From Rahnella aceris (GTDB lineage Bacteria > Pseudomonadota > Gammaproteobacteria > Enterobacterales > Enterobacteriaceae), in the NCBI RefSeq assembly GCF_011684115.1, contig NZ_JAADJV010000003.1, forward strand, positions 62,001-126,000: 64,000 bases of DNA. The letters run 5' to 3'. Positions 55,189-63,483 of the stretch are shown piece by piece; position 1 is the first letter of the stretch, and each line of letters begins with the position of its first letter. The notes beneath the pieces are model-generated. The model made no database searches and was not told the DNA's origin. It saw nothing but the letters and a program-made list of their open reading frames with translations. A program made the translations under genes and the position numbers.

Positions 55189-55435
55189 TGCTTGCCTTCC
55201 TGTGTGTGCCACCCACGTTTAACAGCGTGCGGATACTTCCGGTGTTTTCTTCAGATTCCATGCTGCACTGCACCAGCAATTGCGAAATCTGGCTGTGCGT
55301 CATATCAGGATGGGTTTCCATCAGCATGCCAATCTTCATCCAGTGCTCGGCCTGTGCGTTCATCGAACGCGTATAAGCCATGCTGGCAATACGCAAATTC
55401 TCGTGCATCAGTTCTGAAATCTTAATGATACCCAT
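55181..55435 (-). CDS. ParD-like antitoxin-family protein
   Basis: An 84-residue protein matching the ParD-like group (MGIIKISELMHENLRIASMAYTRSMNAQAEHWMKIGMLMETHPDMTHSQISQLLVQ), with a ribbon-helix-helix-type N-terminus. It overlaps and precedes the aminopeptidase gene by eight bases. ParD-like genes next to Met-aminopeptidase genes recur in enterobacteria. It may be a DNA-binding partner or regulator rather than a true antitoxin. A symmetric operator lies upstream. Confidence 0.8.
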   Translation of the reverse strand: MGIIKISELMHENLRIASMAYTRSMNAQAEHWMKIGMLMETHPDMTHSQISQLLVQCSMESEENTGSIRTLLNVGGTHRKASNE

Positions 55436-55447
55436 GGGCTTGCCTCG

Positions 55448-55481
55448 GTAGTATACGAATCATATATGTTTTATATACTAC
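55448..55481. promoter_or_regulatory. Symmetric operator before the ParD-like gene
   Basis: GTAGTATA (55448-55455) is inverted as TATACTAC (55474-55481), with the palindrome CATATATG (55461-55468) exactly at the centre. Such multi-site symmetry is common where ribbon-helix-helix antitoxins autoregulate. It lies 13 bases upstream of the start on the minus strand. Confidence 0.7.
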
Positions 55482-55594
55482 GCAAAGCGAAAACGAAACT
55501 CAACCAGCGTGTTTCATGACACCTTTCGGAAAATGGCGTATATTGTGTTGATTTTTCAAGCTCTTATCCCAAATTTTAAATCCAAAAGGTTCAC

Positions 55595-55984
55595 ATGAAA
55601 TCTACAAGTAAGTTACTTATCGGCCTTGTCTGTGTCATGGCGCTTTCTGGCTGCGCGCGTACCGAGCCGGTAACGACGCCGCATACCACGCTGGCAACCC
55701 ATAATTCAGAAAGTCAGATCAGAACCGCTATTATCGACGCAGGGCAAAAACGTGGCTGGATAATGACGGATGGCGCACCGGGCGTGATTAACGGTCATCT
55801 GAATAACCGTGAACACAAAGCAGATATCCGTATTACCTATGACACCCGCGGCTACACCATTAATTATGTCGGCAGCACCAATCTGCTGGCCGGGAAAGGC
55901 GAGATTCACCGCAGTTACAACCATTGGGTGAATAATCTCGACAATGATATTCAGATTCGCCTGGCGTCCAGTGCCACAAAATAA
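55595..55984 (+). CDS. Small lipoprotein of unknown function
   Basis: A 129-residue protein with a lipobox (VCVMALSG-C near residue 20). The mature part has alpha-beta character (AIIDAGQKRGWIMTDGAPGVINGHLNNREHKADIRITYDTRGYTINYVGSTNLLAGKGEIHRSYNHWVNNLDNDIQIRL). This pattern recurs in small enterobacterial outer-membrane lipoproteins, but I cannot name the family. AAAAGG precedes the ATG. Terminator at 56027-56059. Confidence 0.75.
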   Translation: MKSTSKLLIGLVCVMALSGCARTEPVTTPHTTLATHNSESQIRTAIIDAGQKRGWIMTDGAPGVINGHLNNREHKADIRITYDTRGYTINYVGSTNLLAGKGEIHRSYNHWVNNLDNDIQIRLASSATK

Positions 55985-56026
55985 TTAAGTGTTAAGGGGG
56001 CGGGGTATTGGCTCTTAACAGAAAGT

Positions 56027-56059
56027 AAAACGCCTCCGCTGAACAGACGGAGGCGTTTT
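56027..56059. terminator. Bidirectional terminator
   Basis: AAAACGCCTCCG pairs with CGGAGGCGTTTT over a nine-base loop, between the lipoprotein gene and the MXKDX gene, which converge here. Confidence 0.9.
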
Positions 56060-56085
56060 CGCTATATGGCCGGGTTTAGTGGCGC

Positions 56086-56352
56086 TTACTGGCCCGAGGA
56101 CTCTTTTTTCATCGCGTCTTTGGACATGGAATCTTTCGACATGCTGTCTTTCTTCATGTGATCTTTCGACATGCAGTCTTTGCCCATACTGTCTTTCGCC
56201 ATAGTGTCTTTGCTCATGCTGTCTTTTTTCATGCAGTCTTTTGACATATGGCCCATGGTGTCTTTCTTCGCCATTGCGTCAGCGGCATAGGTGGTGCTCA
56301 CTGCGCCCATCATCAGGCAAGCAGACATCATCATTATGGTTAACTTTTTCAT
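56086..56352 (-). CDS. Pentapeptide MXKDX repeat protein
   Basis: An 88-residue exported protein. After the signal peptide (about residues 1-23, ending TTYA-A) the chain is nearly all five-residue units of the MxKDx kind (MSKDC-MKKDS-MSKDT-MAKDS-MGKDC and so on). Lys, Asp and Met dominate, with three Cys at unit ends. The MXKDX family is small and of unknown function; Met/Asp/Cys richness suggests metal binding. It lies 51 bases downstream of the molybdopterin oxidoreductase gene on the same strand. Confidence 0.85.
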   Translation of the reverse strand: MKKLTIMMMSACLMMGAVSTTYAADAMAKKDTMGHMSKDCMKKDSMSKDTMAKDSMGKDCMSKDHMKKDSMSKDSMSKDAMKKESSGQ

Positions 56353-56403
56353 GGTAAATCCTTCTCTATAGGTTTGATGTACAAAGGGTGTTGTGGAGAG
56401 TGT

Positions 56404-57210
56404 TCAGCTTCCGCCGAACCAGTTGTAGCCCTGATCTTCCCAGTAGCCACCGGTAAATTTATTGGTAATTTCAATCACTTCGATGTGTTTCGGATTCTTG
56501 TAGCCGAGTTTGGTCGGCATCCTCAGCTTCATCGGGAAGCCGTATTGTCGCGGCAAAATCTGGCCGTCATAGGTCAGCGCCAGCAGGGTTTGCGGATGCA
56601 GTGCCGTCGCCATATCGATACTGGTGTAATACGCGTCGGCGCATTTAAAACTGACATATTCCGCCGTGAGGTCTGCCCCGATCAGGCGCAGAAAATCGCC
56701 GAACGGCACGCCGCCCCATTTACCAATCGCGCTCCAGCCTTCGACACAAATGTGTCGCGTCACCTGACTGACCTGCGCCATTTTGTACAGCGTCGGCAGT
56801 GACCATTCGCGTTTATCCAGTGCCAGACCGGCGATTTTCAGGCGGTAAGCGTTGCCGTCGACTTGTGGCGCGTCGTCTTCGGCGTAAAAAGCGTTAAACG
56901 GAAACGGACGGGTGATCATCGATTCGGCATACACCGGTGCGAGGCGCGTTGAACCGAACAGCCAGCCCTGCACGCGGTCATTGAAACCGGAGATTTTGCC
57001 CAGCGCATTTTCCACGCTGGCGTTATCGCTGATATCGCAACCGGTCAGCATCGCCACGCCGCCGAGTGTCAGTCCGCGTTGTAAAAACAGGCGGCGGGAG
57101 GGCGCATCCAGTTCGCGGATAATCTGTTTTTTCGCTTCCTGTAAAATCGCTTCGCTGTCGGAAGGACTGAAAATCTGGCTGAGGGTTCTTTTAACGATGT
57201 TTTTCATCAT
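56404..57210 (-). CDS. Molybdopterin-dependent oxidoreductase (sulfite oxidase/MsrP-like)
   Basis: A 268-residue enzyme of the sulfite-oxidase fold. The Mo-ligating Cys is in RHICVEGWSAIGKWGGVPF. A twin-arginine motif (APSRRLFLQRG, Arg 39-40) is followed by a hydrophobic stretch ending in MLTG-C at residue 58, so it may be a Tat-exported lipoprotein. Its partner is the cytochrome b gene eight bases upstream. MsrP repairs oxidised periplasmic Met; whether this enzyme does the same is inference. Confidence 0.88.
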   Translation of the reverse strand: MMKNIVKRTLSQIFSPSDSEAILQEAKKQIIRELDAPSRRLFLQRGLTLGGVAMLTGCDISDNASVENALGKISGFNDRVQGWLFGSTRLAPVYAESMITRPFPFNAFYAEDDAPQVDGNAYRLKIAGLALDKREWSLPTLYKMAQVSQVTRHICVEGWSAIGKWGGVPFGDFLRLIGADLTAEYVSFKCADAYYTSIDMATALHPQTLLALTYDGQILPRQYGFPMKLRMPTKLGYKNPKHIEVIEITNKFTGGYWEDQGYNWFGGS

Positions 57211-57217
57211 GTCTTCC

Positions 57218-57844
57218 TTAACGCCCGCGGATCATGGCAATCAGGGTTTTCGGCACCAGCGCCACCATCACGATATGCAACACCACAAATCCCACCAGTG
57301 AAGCCATCGCCAGAAAATGCACATAACGCGCGGTATCAAAGCCGCCCATCAGTTCGCGCAGCAGCGGGAATTGCACCGATTTCCACACCACCAGCCCGGA
57401 AAGCACCAGCACGATGCCGTCGAACATCACGAACACATACGCCGCACGTTGCACCATGTTGTAGTGCCGTAAATCGTCGTGTTTCAGCTTGCCACGCAGG
57501 GCAGCCCGCAAATCATTGAAGATGCCGCGTGGCGTCAGCGGCCAGAATTTCTGTTTCATCCGGCCGGTAAAAATGTTCATCAGCAGATAAAACAGGCCGT
57601 TAAAACCGAACAGCCACATACCGGCGAAATGCCACTGAATACCGCCGCCGAGCCAGCCACCCAGTGTCACCGCTGGCGGGAAATCAAAATCAAACAGGGG
57701 TGATGCGTTATAAATCTGCCAGCCGCTGGCCACCATAATCAGCACCGCCAGCGCATTCAGCCAGTGGGTCAGCCGCAGCCACAAAGGGTGCACCGTGGCC
57801 GGTTTGGATTTTGCCTGATGAGGTAATTCCGTGTGTATTGTCAT
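57218..57844 (-). CDS. Cytochrome b561-type membrane electron carrier
   Basis: A 208-residue protein with four membrane helices and candidate heme-ligand His in HPLWLRLTHWLNALAV, IQWHFAGMWLFGFNGLFYLLMN and FVVLHIVMVALVPKTL. It resembles cytochromes that serve periplasmic molybdoenzymes and would pass quinol electrons to the adjacent oxidoreductase. It is divergent from the two-component system with 154 bases between them. Confidence 0.88.
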   Translation of the reverse strand: MTIHTELPHQAKSKPATVHPLWLRLTHWLNALAVLIMVASGWQIYNASPLFDFDFPPAVTLGGWLGGGIQWHFAGMWLFGFNGLFYLLMNIFTGRMKQKFWPLTPRGIFNDLRAALRGKLKHDDLRHYNMVQRAAYVFVMFDGIVLVLSGLVVWKSVQFPLLRELMGGFDTARYVHFLAMASLVGFVVLHIVMVALVPKTLIAMIRGR

Positions 57845-57998
57845 AATGAAGTCCGGCTGTCCGCCCTGTGATGTAGCGAGTATTGAGCGGATTTGTTCCC
57901 CGAGACCTCACGCAAAGTTAAATAAAATGTGATAACTCGCAGACGGTTGCTTGTGTAGACTCAAACCATTAGGAAACGCCACGTTTTTGGGATAACAC

Positions 57999-58721
57999 AT
58001 GGATAAGACGAAGAAGATCCTGATCGTTGAAGATGACGGGGATATCGCAGAACTGCTCAGCCTGCATCTGCGTGATGAAGGTTATGAGATTACCCACGCC
58101 GCCGACGGCAATCTGGGGGTGGCACATCTGGAGAAGGGCGGCTGGGACGCGCTGATCCTCGATCTGATGCTGCCGGGCGTTGATGGTCTGGAAATCTGCC
58201 GCCGTGCGCGCAATATGACGCGGTATACGCCGATCATTATTATCAGCGCGCGTTCCAGCGAAGTACATCGCGTGCTCGGGCTGGAACTGGGGGCGGACGA
58301 TTATCTGGCGAAGCCGTTCTCTATGCTGGAACTGGTGGCGCGGGTCAAGGCGCTGTTCCGGCGGCAGGAAGCGATGAGCCGTAATCTGAAAATGGATGCC
58401 GGAACGCTGAGCTTTTCCGGGCTGGTGATCGACCCGATTGCGCGTGACGTGATGCTCAATCATCAGTCTGTCGAGCTGACGCCCCGCGAGTTTGACCTGT
58501 TGTATTTCTTTGCCAAAAATCCCGGCAAAGTATTCTCGCGACTCAGCCTGTTAAATCAGGTCTGGGGCTATGAACACGAAGGGTATGAACATACGGTGAA
58601 CACCCATATCAACCGGCTGCGCATCAAGATAGAAACCAATCCGGCCGAGCCGGAACGGATTCTGACCGTGTGGGGAAAAGGCTATAAATTCGTGTCCTCT
58701 TCTGAGGCGTCACAAGGGTAA
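57999..58721 (+). CDS. OmpR-family response regulator
   Basis: A 240-residue regulator. The receiver domain has acidic residues VEDDGD, the phospho-acceptor Asp in LILDLMLPGVDGLE and the Lys in DDYLAKPFSM. The OmpR winged-helix is at about 135-235 (LTPREFDLLYFFAKNPGKVFSRLSLLNQVWGYEHEGYEHTVNTHINRLRIKIE). It is followed by the kinase gene four bases after its stop and is divergent from the cytochrome b/molybdoenzyme genes, which it probably controls. Confidence 0.93.
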   Translation: MDKTKKILIVEDDGDIAELLSLHLRDEGYEITHAADGNLGVAHLEKGGWDALILDLMLPGVDGLEICRRARNMTRYTPIIIISARSSEVHRVLGLELGADDYLAKPFSMLELVARVKALFRRQEAMSRNLKMDAGTLSFSGLVIDPIARDVMLNHQSVELTPREFDLLYFFAKNPGKVFSRLSLLNQVWGYEHEGYEHTVNTHINRLRIKIETNPAEPERILTVWGKGYKFVSSSEASQG

Positions 58722-58724
58722 ATC

Positions 58725-60191
58725 ATGAAAAATCTCACGCTGGCGCAAAGACTGACTCTGGTGTTTATGGTGTTGCTGATCGCCTGCTGCGCGCTTTCCG
58801 GCTATATGCAGGTGCGTTCCAGCAACCAGTACAGCCAGTCGGTGATCCAGCGTCTGTCGGCCAATCTGGCGACGCAGATCGCGGCGAATAATCCGCTGCT
58901 CAGCCAGGGCGACTGGGATCCGAAAGCGGTCCATACGCTGTTTGATCAGCTGATGGCGGTGAATCCGAGCGTTGAGGTGTATCTGCTCGACAAAGACGGC
59001 AATATCGTCGGCAATGCGGCGCCTCCGGGACGCTTGCAACAGCAGAAAATCGATTTAGCACCGGTGAATGCGCTGCTGCACGGCGCGAAAATGCCGGTAT
59101 ATGGCGACAATCCGCGTGACCCGCAAATCCCTCAGGTATTCAGCGCCGCGCCGTTGCAGGTAGACGGTGTGACCAAAGGCTATGTGTATATCGTGCTTCT
59201 CGGCGATGAATACACCGCACTGACCAGCGACGCGCAGTATCAGTCGGCGATTTCTCTGGCGCTGCGGTCTATGGGGCTGGTGGCACTGTTTGGCCTGCTG
59301 GCCGGTGCGCTGGCGTTCCGTTGGGTGACGCGCCCGGTGCGTAAACTCACGGGGCAGATTGCACAACTCGATTCCGGCGGCATGGACGCAATTCAGGCGC
59401 TGGCGAAAACGGATACTCCGGCCGGTGCCGCCCGCGATGAAGTCACGCAGTTACAACAGGCGTTTGTCGCGCTGGCAAAACGTATCGACCAGCAATGGCA
59501 AAGTCTGATGGTGCAGGATCAGCAGCGGCGGGAATTTATCGCCAATATTTCTCATGACCTGCGCACGCCGCTGACCTCCCTGCATGGCTATCTGGAAACG
59601 TTGTCGGTGAAAGCTGAACATCTGACCAACGAAGACCGGCAGCGTTATCTGAATATTGCCCTGACGCAAAGTAAAAAAGTCGGGCGGCTGGCGCAGGAAT
59701 TATTTGAACTGGCACGGCTGGAATATGGCGTGGTGAAACCGCAGAAAGAACCTTTCTCGCTGAGTGAACTGGTGCAGGATGTTTTCCAGAAATTTGAACT
59801 GGCGACTGAAACGCGCGGGCAAAAATTACTGGCGGATATCACGCCGGGTATTCCGCTGGTGAATGCCGATTTAGGCATGATTGAACGGGTGCTGACTAAT
59901 CTGCTGGATAATGCGATTCGTTTTACACCGGAAGGCGGCGTAATCGAAATAAAACTGTGGAAACAGGAAGGGCAGGTGATGGTACAACTGAAAGACAGCG
60001 GACCGGGCATTGCGCCGGAGCTGAAAGACAGCCTGTTTGTGCGTCCGTCAATCCTTAGTACCAATAAACACCGTGCGGGCGGGCTGGGGCTGATGATCGT
60101 GCGCCGCATTCTGCAACTCCACGGCAGCGATATCCGGCTGATTGAACAACCGAAACACGGTGCCTGTTTTCAGTTTTCCGTACCTGTTTAA
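58725..60191 (+). CDS. Sensor histidine kinase (HisKA/HATPase)
   Basis: A 488-residue membrane kinase with two spans (about 8-28 and 182-202) bordering a periplasmic sensor domain of about 150 residues, then HAMP, a phospho-His in ISHDLRTPLTSLHGYL, and an ATPase domain with N-box (RVLTNLLDNAIRFTPEGG), G1 (LKDSGPGIAP) and G2 (GGLGLMIVRRIL). The signal is unknown; location beside the molybdoenzyme module suggests redox or oxidative stress. Confidence 0.93.
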   Translation: MKNLTLAQRLTLVFMVLLIACCALSGYMQVRSSNQYSQSVIQRLSANLATQIAANNPLLSQGDWDPKAVHTLFDQLMAVNPSVEVYLLDKDGNIVGNAAPPGRLQQQKIDLAPVNALLHGAKMPVYGDNPRDPQIPQVFSAAPLQVDGVTKGYVYIVLLGDEYTALTSDAQYQSAISLALRSMGLVALFGLLAGALAFRWVTRPVRKLTGQIAQLDSGGMDAIQALAKTDTPAGAARDEVTQLQQAFVALAKRIDQQWQSLMVQDQQRREFIANISHDLRTPLTSLHGYLETLSVKAEHLTNEDRQRYLNIALTQSKKVGRLAQELFELARLEYGVVKPQKEPFSLSELVQDVFQKFELATETRGQKLLADITPGIPLVNADLGMIERVLTNLLDNAIRFTPEGGVIEIKLWKQEGQVMVQLKDSGPGIAPELKDSLFVRPSILSTNKHRAGGLGLMIVRRILQLHGSDIRLIEQPKHGACFQFSVPV

Positions 60192-60437
60192 ATTCCTGAT
60201 TTTTAATTTCCGTCAGGGTATGAATGCCGTGGCGGAATTAACGTAATGTTTCGTCATTAAGTTATTGTGATGTATTCATTAGTGTTAAATAATTATTATT
60301 TTTTTGATATAAACCAAAAAGGTTTAGCGCGTGAATTTAAACGGTACTTTTTGATCTTCGGCAGTAAATATATATTCAATCCGGCGATGAAAATAATTTT
60401 CTCATTATGTGGAATATTTATTTACCTGGATAAAAAT

Positions 60438-61937
60438 ATGTCTAAGAAAGAAAGCCACCCTCAAAATAATAACGTGCACGACCTCCGGTCTGCGATTGCA
60501 TTTTTAGAAAGCCTGCCAGGCGAAATGGTCAGTACCGATGTGGAAGTGGATCCGCATGCGGAACTCTCCGGCGTGTACCGCTATGTCGGTGCCGGGGGAA
60601 CCTGTGAACGTCCGACCCGTAAAGGCCCGGCGATGATGTTTAACACCATCAAAGGTTTTCCGGGGGTGCGTGTGGTCACCGGCCTGATGTCTACCCGCGA
60701 ACGTGTGGGCTATCTGCTGAACTGTGCGCCGGAAAAACTCGGTTTCCTGCTGAAAGATTCGGTGAAAAACGCCATCGCGCCCGTGGTTGTGGATCGCGGC
60801 ACGGCACCCTGTCAGGAAGTGACGTATCTGGCGGATGATCCGAATTTTGACCTGCGCACCTTGCTGCCTGCACCGACCAATACCGAAGAAGATGCCGGTC
60901 CGTATTTCACCATGGGCATGTGCTATGCCTCTGATCCTGAAACCAAAGAATCCGACATTACCATTCACCGCCTGTGCATTCAGAGCCGCGACGAACTGTC
61001 GATGTGGCTGACCCCGGGTCGCCATATTGATGCTTTCCGCGAAAAAGCCGAGCGTGCGGGTAAACCGCTGCCGATTTCCATCAGCATCGGCGTTGATCCG
61101 GCGATTGAGATTGCCGCCTGCTTCGAGCCACCCACCACGCCGCTGGGCTTCAACGAACTGAGCATTGCCGGTGCATTACGCGGGAAAGCGGTGGAACTGA
61201 CGCACTGTGTTTCCATCGACGAAAAAGCCATTGCCCACGCCGAAATCGTGATTGAAGGCGAACTGCTGCCGGATGTGCGTGTCCGTGAAGATCAGAACAC
61301 CAACACCGGCAAAGCGATGCCTGAATTCCCGGGCTATACCGGTGAAGCCAAAGCCGCGCTGCCGGTGATTAAGGTGAAAGCGGTGACGCATCGCCGCAAT
61401 CCTATCCTGCAAACCACGCTTGGCCCGAGCGGCGAACACGTCAGCATGGCCGGTATTCCGACCGAAGCCAGTATTCTGGATATGATCGACCGCGCCATGC
61501 CGGGGCGTGTGTTGAATGTGCATGCGCACACCTCCGGTGGCGGTAAGTTACTGGCGGTGCTGCAATTTAAAAAATCCTCACCGGTGGATGAAGGCCGTCA
61601 GAGACAAGCCGCGCTGCTGGCGTTTGCAGCCTTTTCCGAGCTGAAACACGTGATTCTGGTGGATGAGGATGTGGATATTTTCGATACCGATGACATCCTG
61701 TGGGCGATGCAAACCCGCTATCAGGGCGACGTGGATACCGTCACTATTCCGGGTGTGCGCTGCCATCCGCTGGATCCTTCGCAACATCCAGCCTACAGCC
61801 CAGGTATTTTGCAGGAAGGTATGTCATGCAAAACTATTTTCGACTGCACAGTGCCGTTTCATCTGAAAGCCCATTTCGAACGTTCCAAATTTAAAGACGT
61901 CGATGTGAAGAAATTCCTGCCTGATTTTAAATATTAA
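60438..61937 (+). CDS. UbiD-family (prFMN-dependent) decarboxylase
   Basis: A 499-residue carboxy-lyase of the UbiD family, which removes CO2 from aromatic or heteroaromatic acids with prenylated FMN. The family patterns are VDPHAELSGVYRYV at the N-terminus, GPAMMFNTIKGFPGVRVV, CIQSRDELSMWLTPGRHID and SIGVDPAIEIAACFEPPTTP. The start at 60438 is preferred: upstream in-frame codons are AT-rich and lack family character. No UbiX flavin-prenyltransferase gene is adjacent, so the housekeeping UbiX must supply the cofactor. A LysR gene follows, suggesting substrate induction. Confidence 0.9.
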   Translation: MSKKESHPQNNNVHDLRSAIAFLESLPGEMVSTDVEVDPHAELSGVYRYVGAGGTCERPTRKGPAMMFNTIKGFPGVRVVTGLMSTRERVGYLLNCAPEKLGFLLKDSVKNAIAPVVVDRGTAPCQEVTYLADDPNFDLRTLLPAPTNTEEDAGPYFTMGMCYASDPETKESDITIHRLCIQSRDELSMWLTPGRHIDAFREKAERAGKPLPISISIGVDPAIEIAACFEPPTTPLGFNELSIAGALRGKAVELTHCVSIDEKAIAHAEIVIEGELLPDVRVREDQNTNTGKAMPEFPGYTGEAKAALPVIKVKAVTHRRNPILQTTLGPSGEHVSMAGIPTEASILDMIDRAMPGRVLNVHAHTSGGGKLLAVLQFKKSSPVDEGRQRQAALLAFAAFSELKHVILVDEDVDIFDTDDILWAMQTRYQGDVDTVTIPGVRCHPLDPSQHPAYSPGILQEGMSCKTIFDCTVPFHLKAHFERSKFKDVDVKKFLPDFKY

Positions 61938-62060
61938 TATTATGTGCCCAAAATAATTCGCATTGCAGGAAGGCGGTTAACTATATGACCGGTGAGACAT
62001 TCTGGTCATGCCCATTTCCCACTACTGGAGCCTGTTTATCCACTGACGGATGTCCGCACA

Positions 62061-62086
62061 AGCCACTTCCCCGTGAAGTGGCTTTT
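62061..62086 (+). terminator. Terminator downstream of the UbiD-family gene
   Basis: AGCCACTTC pairs with GAAGTGGCT over CCCGT, followed by TTTT. Confidence 0.9.
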
Positions 62087-62133
62087 TGTATACTGGGCGT
62101 CACGCGGCCAGACTGACAGGAAGGGAAAGAAAG

Positions 62134-62988
62134 ATGGATCTCAAAAGAATGCGCTATTTCTGTACTATCGCTGAGCAGGGCTCGATCAGCAAAGCGGCGA
62201 AAGTGCTGAATATCGCACAGCCTCCGCTCGGAAAACGCCTGCATGAGCTGGAAGAAGAAATCGGTTCGCCGCTGTTTATCCGCACCAGCAAACAAATGGT
62301 ACTCACTGAAGCCGGACGCTTTCTGTATCGCAAAACCAGCGACATACTCAATCAGGTTAACAGCGTCACCAGACAAGCCATCGATATCGCCTCGCAAAAA
62401 AAACGCCCGGTGCGTATCGGCGTTTCTTACCTTTATCTGCGCTATTTCAACACCGTTTTTCTCGAGCTGTACCGCAAAAACCCGGACTGGGATCCGAACA
62501 TTTTAGTGTCCGAATCGACCAGTCTGGAAGAGCTGGTGATGAACAAAACGCTGGATATGGCGATGATCCAGACGCCCGCCGACGTGCGTTCTTTCTACGT
62601 GCGTGAATTCGAGCCGATAAAACTGGTCGCGGTGGTGTCCGGCGAACTGGCGAACACGCTGCCGGAACGCACGCTTTCTTTCGCTGATCTCTCCGGTTTC
62701 CCGCTGGTGATGCTGCACCGCATGGGCGGCGAGGGGACGTATGAAGTGCTGCTCAACCGACTGTATGAAGAAGTGAAAGACGTGAATGTGATCATGAAAG
62801 TGTCCGAACCCCGGATGGTGATCGAGATGTTCCGCGACGGTCTGGTCGGTGCGGCGCTGATGCCGGGATCTGAAGTGGGTGAGAGCCGTCACTTCCGCAG
62901 CTTTGAAATCGAACAGAAGGGGAAACTTTTCCGTCCGGCCATTATTACCCTGCACACTGAAAAAGATTCTTTTTTGCCCGAGGCGTAG
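62134..62988 (+). CDS. LysR-type regulator, probably of the UbiD-family gene
   Basis: A 284-residue LysR protein with the helix-turn-helix at the start (LKRMRYFCTIAEQGSISKAAKVLNIAQPPLGKRLHELEEEIGSPLFIRTSKQMVLTEAG) and the binding domain after residue 90. ATG 62134 follows AAGGGAAAG and begins MDLKRMRYF; the in-frame upstream codon at 62086 lies on the terminator. It follows the decarboxylase gene in the same direction, as in known aromatic-acid decarboxylase loci. Confidence 0.92.
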   Translation: MDLKRMRYFCTIAEQGSISKAAKVLNIAQPPLGKRLHELEEEIGSPLFIRTSKQMVLTEAGRFLYRKTSDILNQVNSVTRQAIDIASQKKRPVRIGVSYLYLRYFNTVFLELYRKNPDWDPNILVSESTSLEELVMNKTLDMAMIQTPADVRSFYVREFEPIKLVAVVSGELANTLPERTLSFADLSGFPLVMLHRMGGEGTYEVLLNRLYEEVKDVNVIMKVSEPRMVIEMFRDGLVGAALMPGSEVGESRHFRSFEIEQKGKLFRPAIITLHTEKDSFLPEA

Positions 62989-63039
62989 ATTTTGTAAAGT
63001 CAGGAAAGAGTGAACTATAATCCCCACTCTTCATGCTGA

Positions 63040-63085
63040 CTGGACGACCAGAGACTCAGCCATACTGATGCAGGGACGACCTTGC
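63040..63085 (+). ncRNA. Guanidine-II (mini-ykkC) riboswitch
   Basis: Two hairpins carry the diagnostic ACGA loops: CTGG-ACGA-CCAG (63040-63051) and GCAGGG-ACGA-CCTTGC (63070-63085), joined by a short linker. This is the two-stem-loop structure of the guanidine-II class, which turns on translation of guanidinium exporters when guanidine binds. The second stem ends seven bases before the AAGGA ribosome-binding region (63093-63097) of the Gdx gene, fitting control of ribosome access. Confidence 0.93.
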
Positions 63086-63103
63086 GTGTTTTAAGGACAT
63101 TTT

Positions 63104-63424
63104 ATGGCCTGGGTTTATCTGCTTTTCGCCGGTATTTTCGAAGTGGTCTGGTCGACCGCGATGAAAGAATCTCACGGTTTCACCCGTCTCATTCCCAGTA
63201 TGCTTACGGTCTTCTTCATGATACTCAGCGTCGTTTTGCTGGCGATTTCCATGAAAACGCTGCCCCTCGGCACGTCTTACACCGTCTGGGTAGGCATCGG
63301 TGCCATCGGCGCTTTCATTCTCGGTGTTGTGATGTTTGGCGAAAGCCTTAATCCGCTGCGCGTCATCGCCGTCCTGCTGATTTTTTCAGGCGTAATTTTG
63401 CTGAAAGTAGCGACGAAAGGATAG
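63104..63424 (+). CDS. sugE: Guanidinium exporter of the SMR family (Gdx/SugE)
   Basis: A 106-residue four-span small-multidrug-resistance protein. The conserved Glu is in the first helix (MAWVYLLFAGIFEVVWSTAMK), and the GTSYTVWVGIGAIGAFILGVVMFGE segment is typical of the SugE/Gdx branch rather than EmrE. It works as a proton-coupled guanidinium antiporter, and the riboswitch upstream supports the assignment. Confidence 0.95.
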   Translation: MAWVYLLFAGIFEVVWSTAMKESHGFTRLIPSMLTVFFMILSVVLLAISMKTLPLGTSYTVWVGIGAIGAFILGVVMFGESLNPLRVIAVLLIFSGVILLKVATKG

Positions 63425-63446
63425 AAGCGGCAACGCGGAACATGAC

Positions 63447-63478
63447 AAAGCCGCTCTGTAAAAGGAGCGGCTTTTTTT
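63447..63478 (+). terminator. Terminator of the guanidinium exporter gene
   Basis: AAAGCCGCTC pairs with GAGCGGCTTT, followed by TTTTT. It also separates the convergent XRE gene. Confidence 0.92.
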
Positions 63479-63483
63479 ACATC

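Noticed and set aside
60267..60437. N-terminal extension of the UbiD-family protein
   Set aside because: AT-rich, hydrophobic and without family similarity; the ATG at 60438 fits the family start.
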